Assembly: GCA_025403435.1 (NCBI GenBank)
Contig: CM046350.1
Location: forward strand, 9,674,096-9,738,095
Source of the DNA: Artocarpus heterophyllus
Taxonomy: Eukaryota > Streptophyta > Magnoliopsida > Rosales > Moraceae
DNA: 64,000 nt
Reading direction: 5' to 3'
Shown: positions 9,905 to 21,241 of the stretch, in pieces
Layout of the letters: every line of letters begins with the position of its first letter
Numbering within the stretch: the stretch's first letter is position 1
Position numbers and translations under genes: made by a program
Notes under the pieces: generated by a model
Databases searched by the model: none
What the model was told of the DNA's origin: nothing
Seen by the model: only the letters and a program-made list of their open reading frames with translations

Positions 9905-11941
9905 TGTTGGAAACAAAGTGCGCAGCGGAATTTTTAAAAAAAATTTTTCATCAGAGTAATTTCCAAAACACAAGTTTGACATGTTATATGTATAAATTAA
10001 ACAGATCTTACTAACCTCAGTATGCCGAAGAACCTCCGCGACCTGTGTAGAGAAGTAACGTTCCAGAAGAGCCTCAACCAACTGGTCTTCTTTGCTATTC
10101 TCTATCCACAACCGGAGTGAGTGTGGGCTCACACGTACAGCTCTTCCACCGGTGACTCTCCTTCCAACCAATAGAGAGAACCCAAAGCTAGTGTTCGTGA
10201 TTTGTGAACAAAAGCTCTCAGGGAGTTTTCAGATGCTCACTAGAAGAGTATCACTCTTAATCTCTCAAATTGATCTGAGTAAATCATTAGACTCACTCTC
10301 TTTTTATACCTATTGGTCCTTGAGGTCAGTCCATATCAGATTAGGTCTCAAAAATCGAAACAGAATCAAGTTCGGATCAATATCTGATAAGATACGCGTG
10401 AAAAACGCGTAATCTTAGCTGTCGCGGTCGGCATGCCGAACTGTGAGATAGGCAGGCCGAACTGGCCAGTTCGGCAGGCCGAACACGTCATCCGGCATGC
10501 CGAACTGCCGAGAAAAAATCTCCGTGAATCTTTTATTTTCCACCCGAGATTCTAAAGGATAAAGTCTCAGTTTTGATTCAAATAGCCCAATAGAAAAGAT
10601 ATCTGATCAAAACAAACTTTATCAAGATAATCTCTAAGAAAATAAATCAATTCACAATAATTCTACAAGTTTATCTTGTTCTAATTGTCCAAAATTAAAA
10701 CAACCGATAAACAGACAAGAATTATCCGAATGCCATAATTCAACAAGTTCATCTTGAACTAATTTCTTACATAATTAATTCAACCGATAAACAGACATGA
10801 ATTATTTGATTCTTATAAATTTTAAACCAATCTGATAAATCCGACATAAGTCACCAATTATTGGAAAAGCACGCCGTGTCGTTACAGGATTTTGTGAGCT
10901 AGCAAAGGGGACCAAAATGGACCTATAAAGTTCAAGCTCATGATAAATATGAAACCCAATATCCCAGATATACATTTCACAATTATCAACTCCAACGCTA
11001 CTCCACTAAAAGCTTGGAGCTGCACTCTCGAACTTTATAGAATTACGAAGCTCGTGTAGCTAAGTCTCCATGACATATCATAGTGTATCGCATCCCCATA
11101 TGATCATCCATAATCGGCTTAAGGACAAGTTCTGTCTTACCTTCCCGATTATTTTTATCTTACGTTCCATTGTCTCACCATTAGAAAACTTACCATCTAA
11201 AGATAGTATACCATTCGGTTACACCTATGTATCCAAATGGTTGAGCGCTCCAGTTTTCCAATTACAGGACAACGCATATAAGAGGATATCATTACTCCTA
11301 AAGAGGAGCTATGGATTCCATATCTATGAATAACAAGTCTACGCTACCAAGAGTCATGCCTCCAACATACCGGCATGCATGCCACTATAGAGATGTGGGA
11401 GTCACCCATTGGTACATCAAAAGACACAAGTCGAGACAACGGGCCCATTATTCATCTCAGGATTAAGATACAATACAAATGATTGTCTAAAGTGAATCGA
11501 TTTGCCAAGACAGAATTATTAATCCAAATCAATTCACCTTATGTCCCGATCCAACACATCGTCACCTATGACAATGCGCCAATGTTTCTATTCACGGAGT
11601 CCAACTCCGATGGCCAAGACAAACCATCTCCCAAAAGGGATATAGACAACATAACAATCTTTACATGAATAAAGCGCCCAACTTTATTCCCTCGATTGCG
11701 GATCATATATTTTAGACCATCACCTTAAGAGTCGTGTCTACCGCATAATCATCCCATCATATGCCCAACTCTTAAGGTTTAGACTGACAGTCTCAGACTA
11801 CTGTTTGCTTATCATACATTCAACAAATATGAACGTAAAGAGGACAATATTTGGTATATATAAATGAATAAATTCTTTATTGATAAAAATGTCTCCAAAA
11901 ACGTATTACATTTTTACTCCTTAGAGCATACATGTCTAACA
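9905..11941 (-). repeat. Copia 5' LTR (promoter-bearing)
   Basis: Same length and boundaries as the 3' LTR. In element orientation it is the upstream LTR and would drive transcription. Its U3 carries the same four-copy palindromic array (10428-10506). It reads identically to the other LTR over its right-hand ~1.6 kb. Confidence 0.95.
10301..10308 (-). promoter_or_regulatory. Copia TATA box
   Basis: The minus strand reads GTATAAAAAG here, 120 bp downstream of the palindromic array in transcription direction and about 400 bp from the LTR 3' end, a sensible place for the core promoter. The matching site in the other LTR is 2640-2647. Confidence 0.6.
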
Positions 11942-12166
11942 CTTTCCTCCAATCATCGAATACCGGGCCGAGCTGTTACGTATCCGACGTGCCTCTTCTC
12001 GGTCGTCGGGTAACTCAGCTATGGTCAGGTATCGGATGATCAGGTCCATCCAGGTACATACTGGCTTCTCGGCTAGGCTCATGACCTCCTTTACTATGCT
12101 CGGTTCGGGCAGTCTTTCGATGGGGACCGACGTCAAGTCACTCCCACCCAATCTGGAAGCCAGTCA
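11942..12166 (-). pseudogene. Gypsy pol: linker and start of integrase
   Basis: This continues the pol frame after the archaeal-type RNase H (LGGSDLTSVPIERLPEPSI, a typical Tat linker) and ends at the copia insertion, just before the integrase zinc finger resumes at 2243. A TGA at 12164-12166 replaces the usual Arg of the DALAR-LAS junction. Bases 11942-11946 are the right copy of the copia target duplication. Confidence 0.8.
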
Positions 12167-12658
12167 GGCTAGGACGTCGACTTTTGTGTTTTCAGACCGG
12201 GGGATCTGCTTAAAAGAATAGGACTTGAATTGCCCAAGCAACCATTTTGCTTCCTTTAAATATGCCACCATCGAGTCTGCTCGGGCCTGAAATTCTCCCG
12301 TGACTTGCTGTATCACTAGCATTGAGTCACTGTAGATAGTGAGGCGATTGACACCGAGATCTCGAGCGATTCTTAGTCTGGCAAGCAAAGCTTCGTACTC
12401 TGCTTCGTTGTTAGAGGCTTTGAAGTCGAATCAGAGGGCATAGATGACCTTGTACCCGTCGGGGCTCGTTAGAATCAGCCTGGCACCCGACCCGTCGACG
12501 CAGGTGGAGCCGTCGACGTGCAGTTTCCAGTTCGGCTCCAGGGGAAGGTCTTGTTCACTACAGCCAGCTATGTTAGGCTCTTTAATGGGTGACTTCTCGA
12601 CTTGTGGAGTCGCCTTACCAGCTTCCGTAAATTCGACAATGAAATCCGCGAGGACCTA
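12167..12658 (-). pseudogene. Gypsy archaeal-type RNase H (second RNase H)
   Basis: The frame encodes an RVT_3-type RNase H: LHVDGSTCVDGSGARLIL with the first Asp, then NNEAEYEALLARLRIARDLG with the Glu, then IYSDSMLVIQQVTGEF with the second Asp, and a final SENTKVDVLA. A second RNase H after the normal one marks the Tat lineage. Stops: TAG 12656-12658 at the Gln of the usual IKAQVLADF, and TGA 12431-12433 just before FDFKASNNEAEYEAL, where Arg is usual. No indels. Confidence 0.85.
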
Positions 12659-14218
12659 AGCTTTTATTGCCATTCTCGGCACAAAATGAACGTCATACTG
12701 ACCCATCTCAACCGACCACTTGGCCATTCGGCCTGATATCTCCGGGCTCAGCAGAATTTGCCGCAGTGGGAACTTGGTCGGGACCATGATGGTGTGGCCT
12801 TGGTAGTATGGCTGCAGCTTTCGGACCGACGTTATTAAGGCAAAGGCCAGCTTCTCCAACGGTGGGTACTGCTCTTCGGCCCCTTGGAACGCGTGGCTGG
12901 TATAATAAACTGGTCTCTGGATCCCGTCTTTGTCTCGGACCAAGACCGAGCTGACAACCTTCTCCGAGACGGCTAAATAGGCAGTTAGAACCTCCCCGGG
13001 CAAAGGTTTGGACAGTAGCGGGGGCGTAGCTAGGTAAGTTTTTAGGCCTTAAAAAGCTTCCTCACACTCCCTGCTCCACTCAAACCTCCCCTTAAGCGCC
13101 TTGAAAAAAGGGTGGCACTTATCGGTAGCCCTGGAAACAAATCTTGACAAAGCAGCTACCATGCCAGTAAGCCTTTGCATGTCCTTCACCGTCTGAGGAG
13201 AATGCATGTCGATAATTGCTTGGGCCTTTGCCGGATTGACCTCAATTCCTCGCTGATTGACTAAAAATCCAAGGAACTTGCCTGAGCTAACGCCGAAAGT
13301 GCATTTCGCCGGGTTGAGTTTCATCCTATATTCCTGGAGAACGTCGAAGCTAGCTCGGAGGTCTGACATGTGGTCCTTCGCTTGGACAGATTTTACCAAC
13401 ATGTCATCCACGTAGACCTCCATAGTTTTCCCGATCAATCGAGCAAATATCTTGTTAACGAGACGTTGATAAGTGGCCCCGGCGTTCTTGAGGCCGAACG
13501 GCATTACAACATAACAGTACAAGCCCTGGTCAGTGACAAACAAGGTTTTAACCTAGTCTTCCTCGGCCATCTTTATCTGATTATACCCAGAATATGCATC
13601 CATAAAGCTCAAAAGCTCGTGCCCGGCTGTAGCATCGATGAGCTGGTCTATCCGAGGAAGTGGGAAGCAGTCTTTCGGGCAGGCCTTGTTGAGATCAGTA
13701 TAGTCAATGCAGACCCGCCACTTGCCGTTCGCCTTCTTGACGAGAACAATGTTCGCCAACCATTCCGAGTATTTGACCTCTCTAATGAACCTAGCCTTCA
13801 GGAGTTTCTGGACTTCATCATTGATTGCAGCATATCTCTCCGGGTTAAAGGCCCTTCGTTTTTGTATCATCGGCCTGTGACCAGGTTGGACGCTGAGCCG
13901 ATGGCTGATGACGCTTAGATCAATGCCGGGCATGTCCTCATGGGACCATGCGAAAACGTCTCGGTATTCGAAAAGAAGGGATTCTAGGTCGGCCCGGATC
14001 TCAGGTCGTAATTGTGATCCGAGTTGGACTGTGCGTTCAGGCCTTTCAGGGTCCAGGGAGAACGGCACTAAGTCTTCGACCGGGGTACCCCTTACCTCTT
14101 CCTCGGGCAAGTGGGGATCCAGGTCCGCCAGCATCTTTGGTGTCGGGTCGGCTGGGAGATCGGTCTCGTCGATCGAATAGACGGCCAGGACTCCATGTTG
14201 CTGAGCCGAGGCTGCTCA
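12659..14218 (-). pseudogene. Gypsy reverse transcriptase and RNase H
   Basis: From 14134 the frame gives the pol N-terminus, then RT: RVCIDYTDLNKACPKDCFPLP, FMDAYSGYNQI, MPFGLKNAGATYQRL and the catalytic YVDDM motif. It continues through FLGFLVNQRGIEVNPAK and the RNase H region (RPVYYTSHAFQGAE..YPPLEKLAFALI). TGA 14216-14218 divides protease and RT in the same frame. TAG 13553-13555 falls after MAEED and TAA 13049-13051 after CEEAF; at both places the family normally has Gln. There are no frameshifts, so each stop is a point change. Inactive. Confidence 0.88.
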
Positions 14219-14959
14219 AACAGTGCTTGCGTAGCAATCCCGGGAGTCCGTCTGTGATGAGCGGATCACTCCAACGCCATCGTCGGTCGGGAACTTCATC
14301 ACCAGATGATACGTCGAAACAATAGCCTTCAATCCGTTCAGCGTCGACCGGCCAATGATGATGTTGTACTGAGAGGGTTTGTCGACAACTAGAAAGTCGA
14401 CTACCCGAGTGATCCTTGCAGCTCCTTCTCTGAAAGTCACTGGGAGACTGACCTTCCCGGTTGCCCAGACACATTTGCCTGCGAAGCCAAAGAGTGGGGT
14501 TCGTACCGGGACCAATGGGGCGTTGCTTATCTTCAACTTGTCGAATGCTTGTTTAAAGAGGATGTCTGCCGAACTGCCGTTGTCGATTAAGACACGCCGC
14601 ACTATATTGTTGGTGATGGGCAGTTCGCATACCAAGGCATTGTTGTGGGGATGCATCAATCGATCCGCTTCCTCCACAGTGAAAGTGATCGGGGTGTCTT
14701 CTTGGCGGCATACCTTATTGATGTGATCGGACACATTTATGAACTCACCCCGTTCGATCCGCCAAGCTTCTCTGACGTAAGATCGCCGCCCACTCGACGT
14801 GTCCCCGGTAACAGGCCCGCCGAATATCGTGTGAACAATATTTGGGGGATCCGAGGTGTTCCTGTCGTCGGTCCTGGGTCGGTGCTGCACGTCTCGACTC
14901 AACGAGTCGTTCCTTCTAGAAGCAGGCCTCCGGGTTATGACCCGCTCGACAAATTCCTG
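14219..14959 (-). pseudogene. Gypsy aspartic protease region
   Basis: The active-site segment reads RRVLIDNGSSADILF (DNGSS in place of DT/SG), followed by LFGFAG and a hydrophobic flap-like segment, then NIIIGRSTLNGLKAIVS, the second conserved protease motif. The DNGSSAD form is normal for Tat and Athila elements. The domain is uninterrupted but lies in the stop-ridden gag-pol frame. Confidence 0.85.
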
Positions 14960-16492
14960 TAAAAGTCCTTCTCGGACCAGTCTTTTGATCTGGTCCTTCA
15001 ACTGGATGCATTCCCGAGTAGTATGCCCCACATCCTTATGAAATTTGCAAAACTTGGACTGATTGCGTTTCACCCTGCTGCCTCGGAGTTTGGGCGGTGG
15101 TGTTAGTAGATTCTTATCACCAACCTGGGCGAGCACCTCATCAATGGTCGCCACCAAGGGTGTGTAGTTTTGGAACTTACTGGTTGGCCCCTTTGGCTTG
15201 TCGGCTTTCTCTTTCTTCTGTCTCTTAGCGGACTCAGCACTGTCCTGTTCCTGCGTCTTTTTCTGCTTCTTATCTTTTTTTGTTCCGCTTGGGCCAGCCT
15301 CTTGCCGGCGGCTCTTCATGTACTCAGCGACGTCCGCGTGTCTTTGGGCATACCCGAGCATTTGTGAAAACGTGCTCGGCTGCTCGAAGGCCAAGGACCA
15401 CGTTAGCTTCTCGTCTCGGAGGCCCCCTACAAAAATATGTTTGAGGGTCTCGTCTTTGACGTGCTTGACCTCGAGAGCTGCCCGGGTAAACCGGTTAATG
15501 TAATCTCTGACGCTGCCATCTCCCTGCTTAACGGCATACAGGAAAGTTATTTCTTTTCTTCGCGTCTTAGTTGTGGAGAATGCGGAGGAGAAGGCATCGG
15601 CCAGATGCTGAAAAGAAGGAATTGACCCAGGTTCGAGTCGTCGGAACCATTACCGGGCAGGGCCCGTAAGAGTGAGCGAGAAGGCTTTGCACATTGCCGC
15701 ATCGTTGGCGTTCTGCAGCAGCATGTGTCCTCGAAAGAGTTCGACATGCTCATCAGCATTAGTGGTCCCATCATAAGACTTGATCTACGGGACCTTGAAT
15801 TTTGGCGGCATGGGCGCCCGCATTATGTGATCTGGGAAAGGCGGATCCTGAGCTCCGGTTTCATCTAGGCCGAATCTACAATTTCGGATCTCATCAATCT
15901 GTCGCTGCAGCGCCCAGAGCTGACGACTATTAGTGTCTTCGGGCAGTTCGACCCGATAGGGTACTCCGCCCTCAGCACGACCCCCAGCTCTGGCGTGGCG
16001 ATTTCTGTTTATTCCTTAAGACCCGAGCCGGTCAAATACTGAGGCTCGGGAACCTTGTGGTGATGGGGCACGAGCCGCTTGGCGTTCCACACGGTGTTCC
16101 CGAACTAGTCTATTGTCAGTTGGGATTCCCCTGGTTGATCCTACAGACTGCTCGGATTGGCTTTGTTGTGGGTTTGTTGCACTTCTCTCGACCCGACCTC
16201 CAGCCTGGTCATCGTGGGCCGAGGGCGGCAGAGCTGGTGCGGCTTGTCGTTGAGCTTGTTGCGCGAGTTGCTGAGTTAGGATCCGGACCACATCTGTAAG
16301 CCCTCGGATCGGATCTTGGGCGGCAGGGGCATCCACCGGCTCTGCCCTGGCCATACTTCCTTGCCCCCCAGACCGAGATCTCGCGGACCGAGGACGGCCC
16401 CTAGGCCGACCTGTGGCTGGTTGCCTATTTCTTGCCTCGCCCGACCCCTCCTGTCGGGCTGTATCGTCTCTTGCGTTACCTCGTGTTGTCAT
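14960..16492 (-). pseudogene. Gypsy gag
   Basis: Starts at ATG 16492-16490 (MTTRGNARDD) with an Arg/Gln-rich N-terminus. The retrotransposon-gag core follows: DGTTNADEHVELFRGHMLL, then WFRRLEPGSI and FVGGLRDEKLTWSL. After a Lys-rich linker comes a zinc-binding CKFHKDVGHTTREC near 15010-15050, the Tat/Athila variant of the knuckle. Stops break the frame at 16016-16018, 15785-15787 (VP-stop-IKSYDG) and 15650-15652 (PAR-stop-WFRR, normally Gln). The frame itself is preserved throughout. Confidence 0.85.
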
Positions 16493-16540
16493 CTCGGGAG
16501 TCCGAGGTGATGTAGCTGAAGTAATGATAAAGGCGTAGGT

Positions 16541-16558
16541 GCCCTCCTTCTAGTGCCA
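16541..16558 (-). other. Gypsy primer binding site
   Basis: Directly inside the 5' LTR the minus strand reads TGGCACTAGAAGGAGGGC. It begins with the TGG that pairs with a tRNA CCA end, as in many Tat/Athila elements (TTGGCGCYAGAAGGAGG-like). I cannot assign the tRNA. Confidence 0.6.
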
Positions 16559-16561
16559 AAA

Positions 16562-17191
16562 TGTTGATGTTTACCGTTGTCCGGCGTCAGATCAACACCC
16601 ATGTGCGGCTGCGCACGTTCTGACCTCTTCTTTGGCTCGCCCCTGACCGGGAGCGTATACCTGCAAGAGGGATGGTACGAAGAATAGTAGGGTTAGTCAA
16701 TAAACAAGGGCTCTCCGATGCTCAAGGCAGGTATTGCTCGGCAGAGGTCGGCAGCTAGTTAGGTGCGAAGAAGTTTCTCTCTCTAGAATGTCATAAATGC
16801 ATCCTATTTATAGGCCACCACTTGGATCGGGTGCAAGACGGGTTTTTCCCGCCACCCGGGTGTCACATCAAGGTGTGTCAGGCAGTAGGTAACAAGTGTC
16901 GCGTCCATCGTCCAATGGATTGGACTCTATCGGACGGCAGCTCATTTGCCTGGTGTTGGCCTACTAGGGCGAGTAGTAGCCTATATTTATGAGCAACGTA
17001 GTCCGACCCGAGCTACCGTATATCCCGAGGTGGCAGCCTTCTTGGGGCGCGCCCTTAGATGCCTGAGCGGCACCTCAGGAAGAAGTATAAAGCGTCAGGG
17101 ATTGACAGTAAGCTCCCTGAGGTCTGCCGAGCTTAATTGCCGACCACCAAAGTCAATGTCCTTGGTGGTGGCGCCGAGCTTACCCTCAACA
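16562..17191 (-). repeat. Gypsy 5' LTR
   Basis: A 630-bp LTR bounded by perfect inverted termini TGTTG (16562) and CAACA (17191). To its right the sequence changes at once to the duplicated segment (GTTATGAAAAG, also at 33480 and 51939). The target duplication partner (probably GTTAT) would be outside the window. Confidence 0.9.
16805..16812 (-). promoter_or_regulatory. Gypsy LTR TATA box
   Basis: The minus strand reads CCTATAAATAGGA about 380 bp into the LTR in transcription direction, a near-ideal plant TATA box in the expected place. Confidence 0.65.
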
Positions 17192-17283
17192 GTTATGAAA
17201 AGAATGGAGAAACCAGTTTTCATTTATGTGAAAATTTTCAAGTCTTTAGAGAGAAAAACTAAGAGTTTTTCTTTAAAAAAAAT

Positions 17284-17470
17284 CCTGCTATATCTCGTGT
17301 GTTAATACATATCAGAAACAGAAAAGTGTGAGATTAATTTATCTTTACAGTTTGATGTAAAGATATCAGAAACAGAAAAGTGTGAGATTAATTTTGCTAT
17401 ATCTCATGTGTTAATACATATCAGAAACAGAAAAGTGTGAGATTAATTTATCTTTACAGTTTGATGTACG
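17284..17470 (+). repeat. Local tandem triplication in copy 0
   Basis: The block ATCAGAAACAGAAAAGTGTG plus following bases occurs three times (near 17310, 17367 and 17419), with flanking 'CTATATCTC(G/A)TGTGTTAATACAT' and 'ATCTTTACAGTTTGATGTA' also repeated. Units 1 and 2 have one copy at the same place, so this is a local expansion specific to copy 0. Confidence 0.8.
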
Positions 17471-18606
17471 GTCGTCGCTTCATTGATGTGAAAGCTTAGC
17501 TTTGAACACTACGATGTCAAAGAGAAAAATAAGGATATCCTGATAGGCTTTAAAAGGTTTGAATCATATTCTTCTCTATTATTAATGTTGAATTAAAATT
17601 ATATGTACCTATTCCCGATAAACAAAATTTAGAGAAAATTTTTGTTTGTCAAGACCTATTTTTTTGTTGCATTTTCTACTGAAATTCCAACAAAATTTAT
17701 ATATATATATAAGATATGAGTTTTTTTTTTTTTTCATATTTGGCACAACTTATGAGCTTTTTTTTTTTTTTAAAAAAAATTTGCCCTTGATCTATCAATT
17801 CTGAAATTAGTACTAAACTAGTAATCACATATATTTAACGCCAAGTATATTTCGGCTCCACAAATATGTCGAAGTTCGTCAAAACTAAAGACTATCAAAC
17901 AAATTATACATATATGTGTATAATGATATTCTGCAAGTTCCCAAACAACTCATTAACGAATTATGTATATATTTCCCCGAAACAAAAAAAAGGTACTCAA
18001 ATACTTTTCACCTTGAAGATATGTCCATTCAATTATTATAACTTTGAATTTCCCTTAAAAAAATTGAATATTACAAGCAATTAAGCCTGTGTGACGTATA
18101 CATATATGTGTGTGTATATATATATTTGTGGAACGGGCTGCAATTAACTAGTACGATATATTGGCATACATATACACATATATATACATGCATAAGCAAA
18201 TAACATATCTAGAAAGATATACATATGCATATGCATAGCACAGTAAAAGAAAAGAGTACGTAGATATATATTATCTATATATATGTATGTGTGTGTATTA
18301 TTGTACGTTGTCTGGTGGTGCTCTCTCTCGTTTTTGGACCGCATTGTACATAAAACTTAATTACCCAAAAGTCATTTCTCTGAATGCATTATTATGGGAA
18401 ATTAAGGAAAAAAAACAAAGGATTAGTTACTTTAACTTTGACCAAATGAGCTTATATAATTAGATGTAGCCTTCTAAAACACATTATTAATTACTAATTA
18501 AGGCCCAAAACATCCACTGAATAACTGTTTTCTAGCTCCAAAGATTACTTTGGTTCCAAGGCTCCAGATCAGACTACCTCGAATTCAGCCAACAACGTAT
18601 ATACAT

Positions 18607-20988
18607 TGTGACACCCGTTATTCTCCTAAGGGTATTAAGGTAATTAGATTAATTACCTAGTATATATATAAAAAAAAAATCAGAAAATCTCTCATAATTC
18701 AAAACTCTCTCTCTCTCTACTTTCTCTCTCTAAAAAAATTCTCTCTCTCTCCTCAAAGATCGTTTGAGATTTCGGCATCCGTTTTCGACACCTCCCGCAC
18801 CAATGGAAAGCTCTCGACGAGCTGAGTCCAACGAGGTGCCGCGCCGCCCAAAACGCCGCCGGAGGAGACCACACGCGCCGCCCAAAGTGGCGGCAAAACC
18901 CATTTCTTTCCGACGAGATATCTTCGTCGTCTGACGTCCGATCGACGTGATTCTTGTTCCTACACGACCACCGTGATGAGAGGAACAAAACCCACCCTTG
19001 GTGGCAGCTCAACAACCGCCGGATTGCTCTGCCCGCCTATTGCCGCCGTGCACCGCCGCCCCCATGGTGGAACTCCGCCTTGCCGGAGGAGGTGACTGAC
19101 ACCACCCCTCCCAATGAGTTCAGAGGATCAAGGGGAGTAAAACCCCTCGATCAATTGCACGGAAGGAGCCGGTTTCACCGGAGAACGGCCAACGCCGCCG
19201 TCAACCGCCGCGGGAGCCTCCGTTTTGGCTCTTCCCAGCCACGTTTCTTCAAATTGGATGAGGGGAAATGCTCATAGGAGGATGGGTAGCAAAAGCCCTC
19301 AGCCAATTTCAGGTTTCCATCGTCGGAGAATCAAGATCGGAGCTCATCCATTTCTACCGACGTTGTACTTCACGACCCGCTATGTTAGAGGCAGAATTGG
19401 GTGAAATTGACCCCGCCATTGGACTCAGAAGGGTCGATTTAGGGGGGGTAAGCCCGAGCCCAGCTGCCAACGGACCCCGATTGACGCCGGTCAACGACGG
19501 TCAAAGTCGGTCAACGCCGGTCAACGGCCAGTCAAAGGCTAAATTGGAATTTTGTGATCCGGACCTCCGATCGAAGATCCGAGACCTCCTCCTGACTCGT
19601 TTCGATGCTCTGGATGCAATGGTGACCTCCGTTTGAGCAAATTTCACTCCGATGAAAATCATCCGGTACCGACTGCATACGAATCGAGGCGATTCAAACA
19701 GCAGTATCGGAGTCCAGAATGACATTTTCAAGAATGTATGATCTCCAGGAAGCATTCCTAGCCATTCATAGTCGCTCGAGGAGCACTACAGAGGATGCTT
19801 CGTAGATACAGCGAGATACAACTGGATCTGTTTTGCTTGGAGTTCAAGATCAAGGGAGTATGGAGCTAACGTTAATTGATTCCAGGATTAAGAGACTGTT
19901 GATAAGCTTGAAAGGTAGGGATTCTATTACTCATTTTTGTGAGGTTTTTATAGAATTAAAATTGATTGTTTTGCCGCAATATATATATATATCTATGTTG
20001 AACTGATATTATATGAGTATCACATATGAAACTATGACATGGACTCGTCTTGTATTGTACGGCGAGGAACATAATGAATTGACACATGTTATAAATTGAG
20101 AAGCATGGTTAGGAAAACTAACTCTATTAATAATGATTCAATATAGAGAAATTGTGAGACATGAAGAGGGCGACGGTTACGTCCTTGGGCATGAATACCC
20201 TAAAAGGTAAAATAGGGGGAAGGCGATGACGCTTCCTTGGGTTGAAAGTCCCAGAACACACTGTACAGGAATCGATTTGGTGAGGACTCGGGGCTTGATG
20301 TCCCCTCACCGGAACACCCTTGGAATGTTTATAGGGTGATCAAGTGCGCACATTTGGGTTTCGATGAGTTGAGTGATACTCAATTTAACATGGATACCTA
20401 GGAACAATGATGATTGGTAATATTTGTATAAATGTGTAATTATGACACTTGGTAATGATTAACTACGGTATCCATAAGATGTGATCATAATAAACCTCAT
20501 AATCTGGAATATGATGTGACTTACTAACCATGCAGATTTTAATGTGGTAATGATAAAAACCTAAAGGTGAGTAATGGCTTTCTCTACTGAGCATAGTGTT
20601 GCTCATTCCCTTATGTTTATATCTTTTCAGGACTCACTAAGTGTGAGGTGGCTACGAGAAATATAGTTGAGGAAGTGATGTAACTATATTACATTGGGAC
20701 TGTTTCAATCGTTGAGAATGTTCTTCATGATAATGTAAGCATCAATTGTTACTTTCTGTGACTGTATTACAATGTGTTGAGGGTTAAAATGATGATGACA
20801 ACAGTTTATATTATTAAATTTAAGGTGCTACATTAAAACTGTGGTTTATTTGTCGTTTATATTTTTATTTTTGAGTTGAGAGTTTTCATTTAAGTCCCAG
20901 GCAAATTTTATTTTTAAGGTTTTACTTTTATTATTTATTTTTATTTTATCTCATTAAAAACTGTTAACCCCCATATAGGGGCGTTACA
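18607..20988 (+). mobile_element. Solo LTR (2.4 kb), present only in copy 0
   Basis: Starts TGTGACACCC and ends GGGGCGTTACA, termini typical of plant gypsy LTRs, with ACAT on both sides (18603-18606 and 20989-20992). Units 1 and 2 carry the empty site at the same point, which confirms an insertion. No internal domain is present, so I read it as a solo LTR. Plus orientation is suggested by TATATATATAAAA near 18661 followed by a CT-rich leader-like tract, and by the 'ACTGAGCATAGTGTTGCTCA' segment near 20587 that recurs in related LTRs. It has a GC-rich middle and a phased GGTCAA array at 19489-19535. No coding sequence is supported. Confidence 0.75.
19489..19535. repeat. Decamer array of GGTCAA (W-box complement)
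   Basis: GGTCAA occurs at 19489, 19499, 19509 and 19519, exactly 10 bp apart, followed by AGTCAA at 19530. The opposite strand therefore carries TTGACC/TTGACT, the core bound by WRKY factors (W-box TTGAC). The surrounding decamer is CGGTCAACGC with minor changes. Confidence 0.75.
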
Positions 20989-21241
20989 ACATATACATAT
21001 ATAATACATACATATATATATATGTGTGTGTGTATATATATATATTTGGCTCTTCGCCACTTCCAATGTTCAATTATGCCAAAGTTCTGGAACAATCCAA
21101 TCAAGCACGTCATAAATACAAAATAATAATAAAAAAATGCCAGAATAATAATACAAATAGAGCTGTACATTTAAGTTAAAGATCTAAACAAACAAAAGAA
21201 ACAAACGAAAATTTTATTTAAGCTTTGGAAGAGAGATCACA

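Larger units (their letters stand above)
2244..11941 (-). mobile_element. Complete Ty1/copia retrotransposon nested in the gypsy element
   Basis: The element is 9698 bp with two LTRs of exactly 2037 bp, TG...CA ends, a 5-bp target duplication (CTTTC), a tRNA-iMet primer site, a purine tract and one uninterrupted gag-pol ORF. By eye the LTRs differ at seven positions, so the insertion is recent. LTRs of 2 kb and a 1.6-kb leader are large for copia and recall Angela/Tork-type elements; the clade is a guess. It lies in the same orientation as its gypsy host and splits the integrase. All parts needed for transposition appear present. Confidence 0.95.
1..17191 (-). mobile_element. Ty3/gypsy retrotransposon, Tat lineage, degenerate, left end outside window
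   Basis: Reading right to left: 5' LTR (16562-17191), primer site, gag, protease, reverse transcriptase, RNase H, a second archaeal-type RNase H, integrase, then an ORF on the opposite strand. The extra RNase H after RT-RNase H and an antisense ORF between integrase and 3' LTR are traits of the plant Tat lineage (Retand/Ogre/Grande-like); that assignment rests on family knowledge. The 3' LTR is not in the window. Bases 2244-11941 are a later copia insertion and one copy of its 5-bp target duplication is also extra. From 16492 to 11947 gag-pol stays in a single frame, broken by nine stop codons and no frameshift; integrase has one more stop and one frameshift. The element cannot make its own proteins. 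Confidence 0.9.

Noticed and set aside
14216..14218. Genuine termination or programmed readthrough between protease and RT
   Set aside because: The stop is in the same frame as eight others spread over gag and pol, so decay is the simpler explanation.
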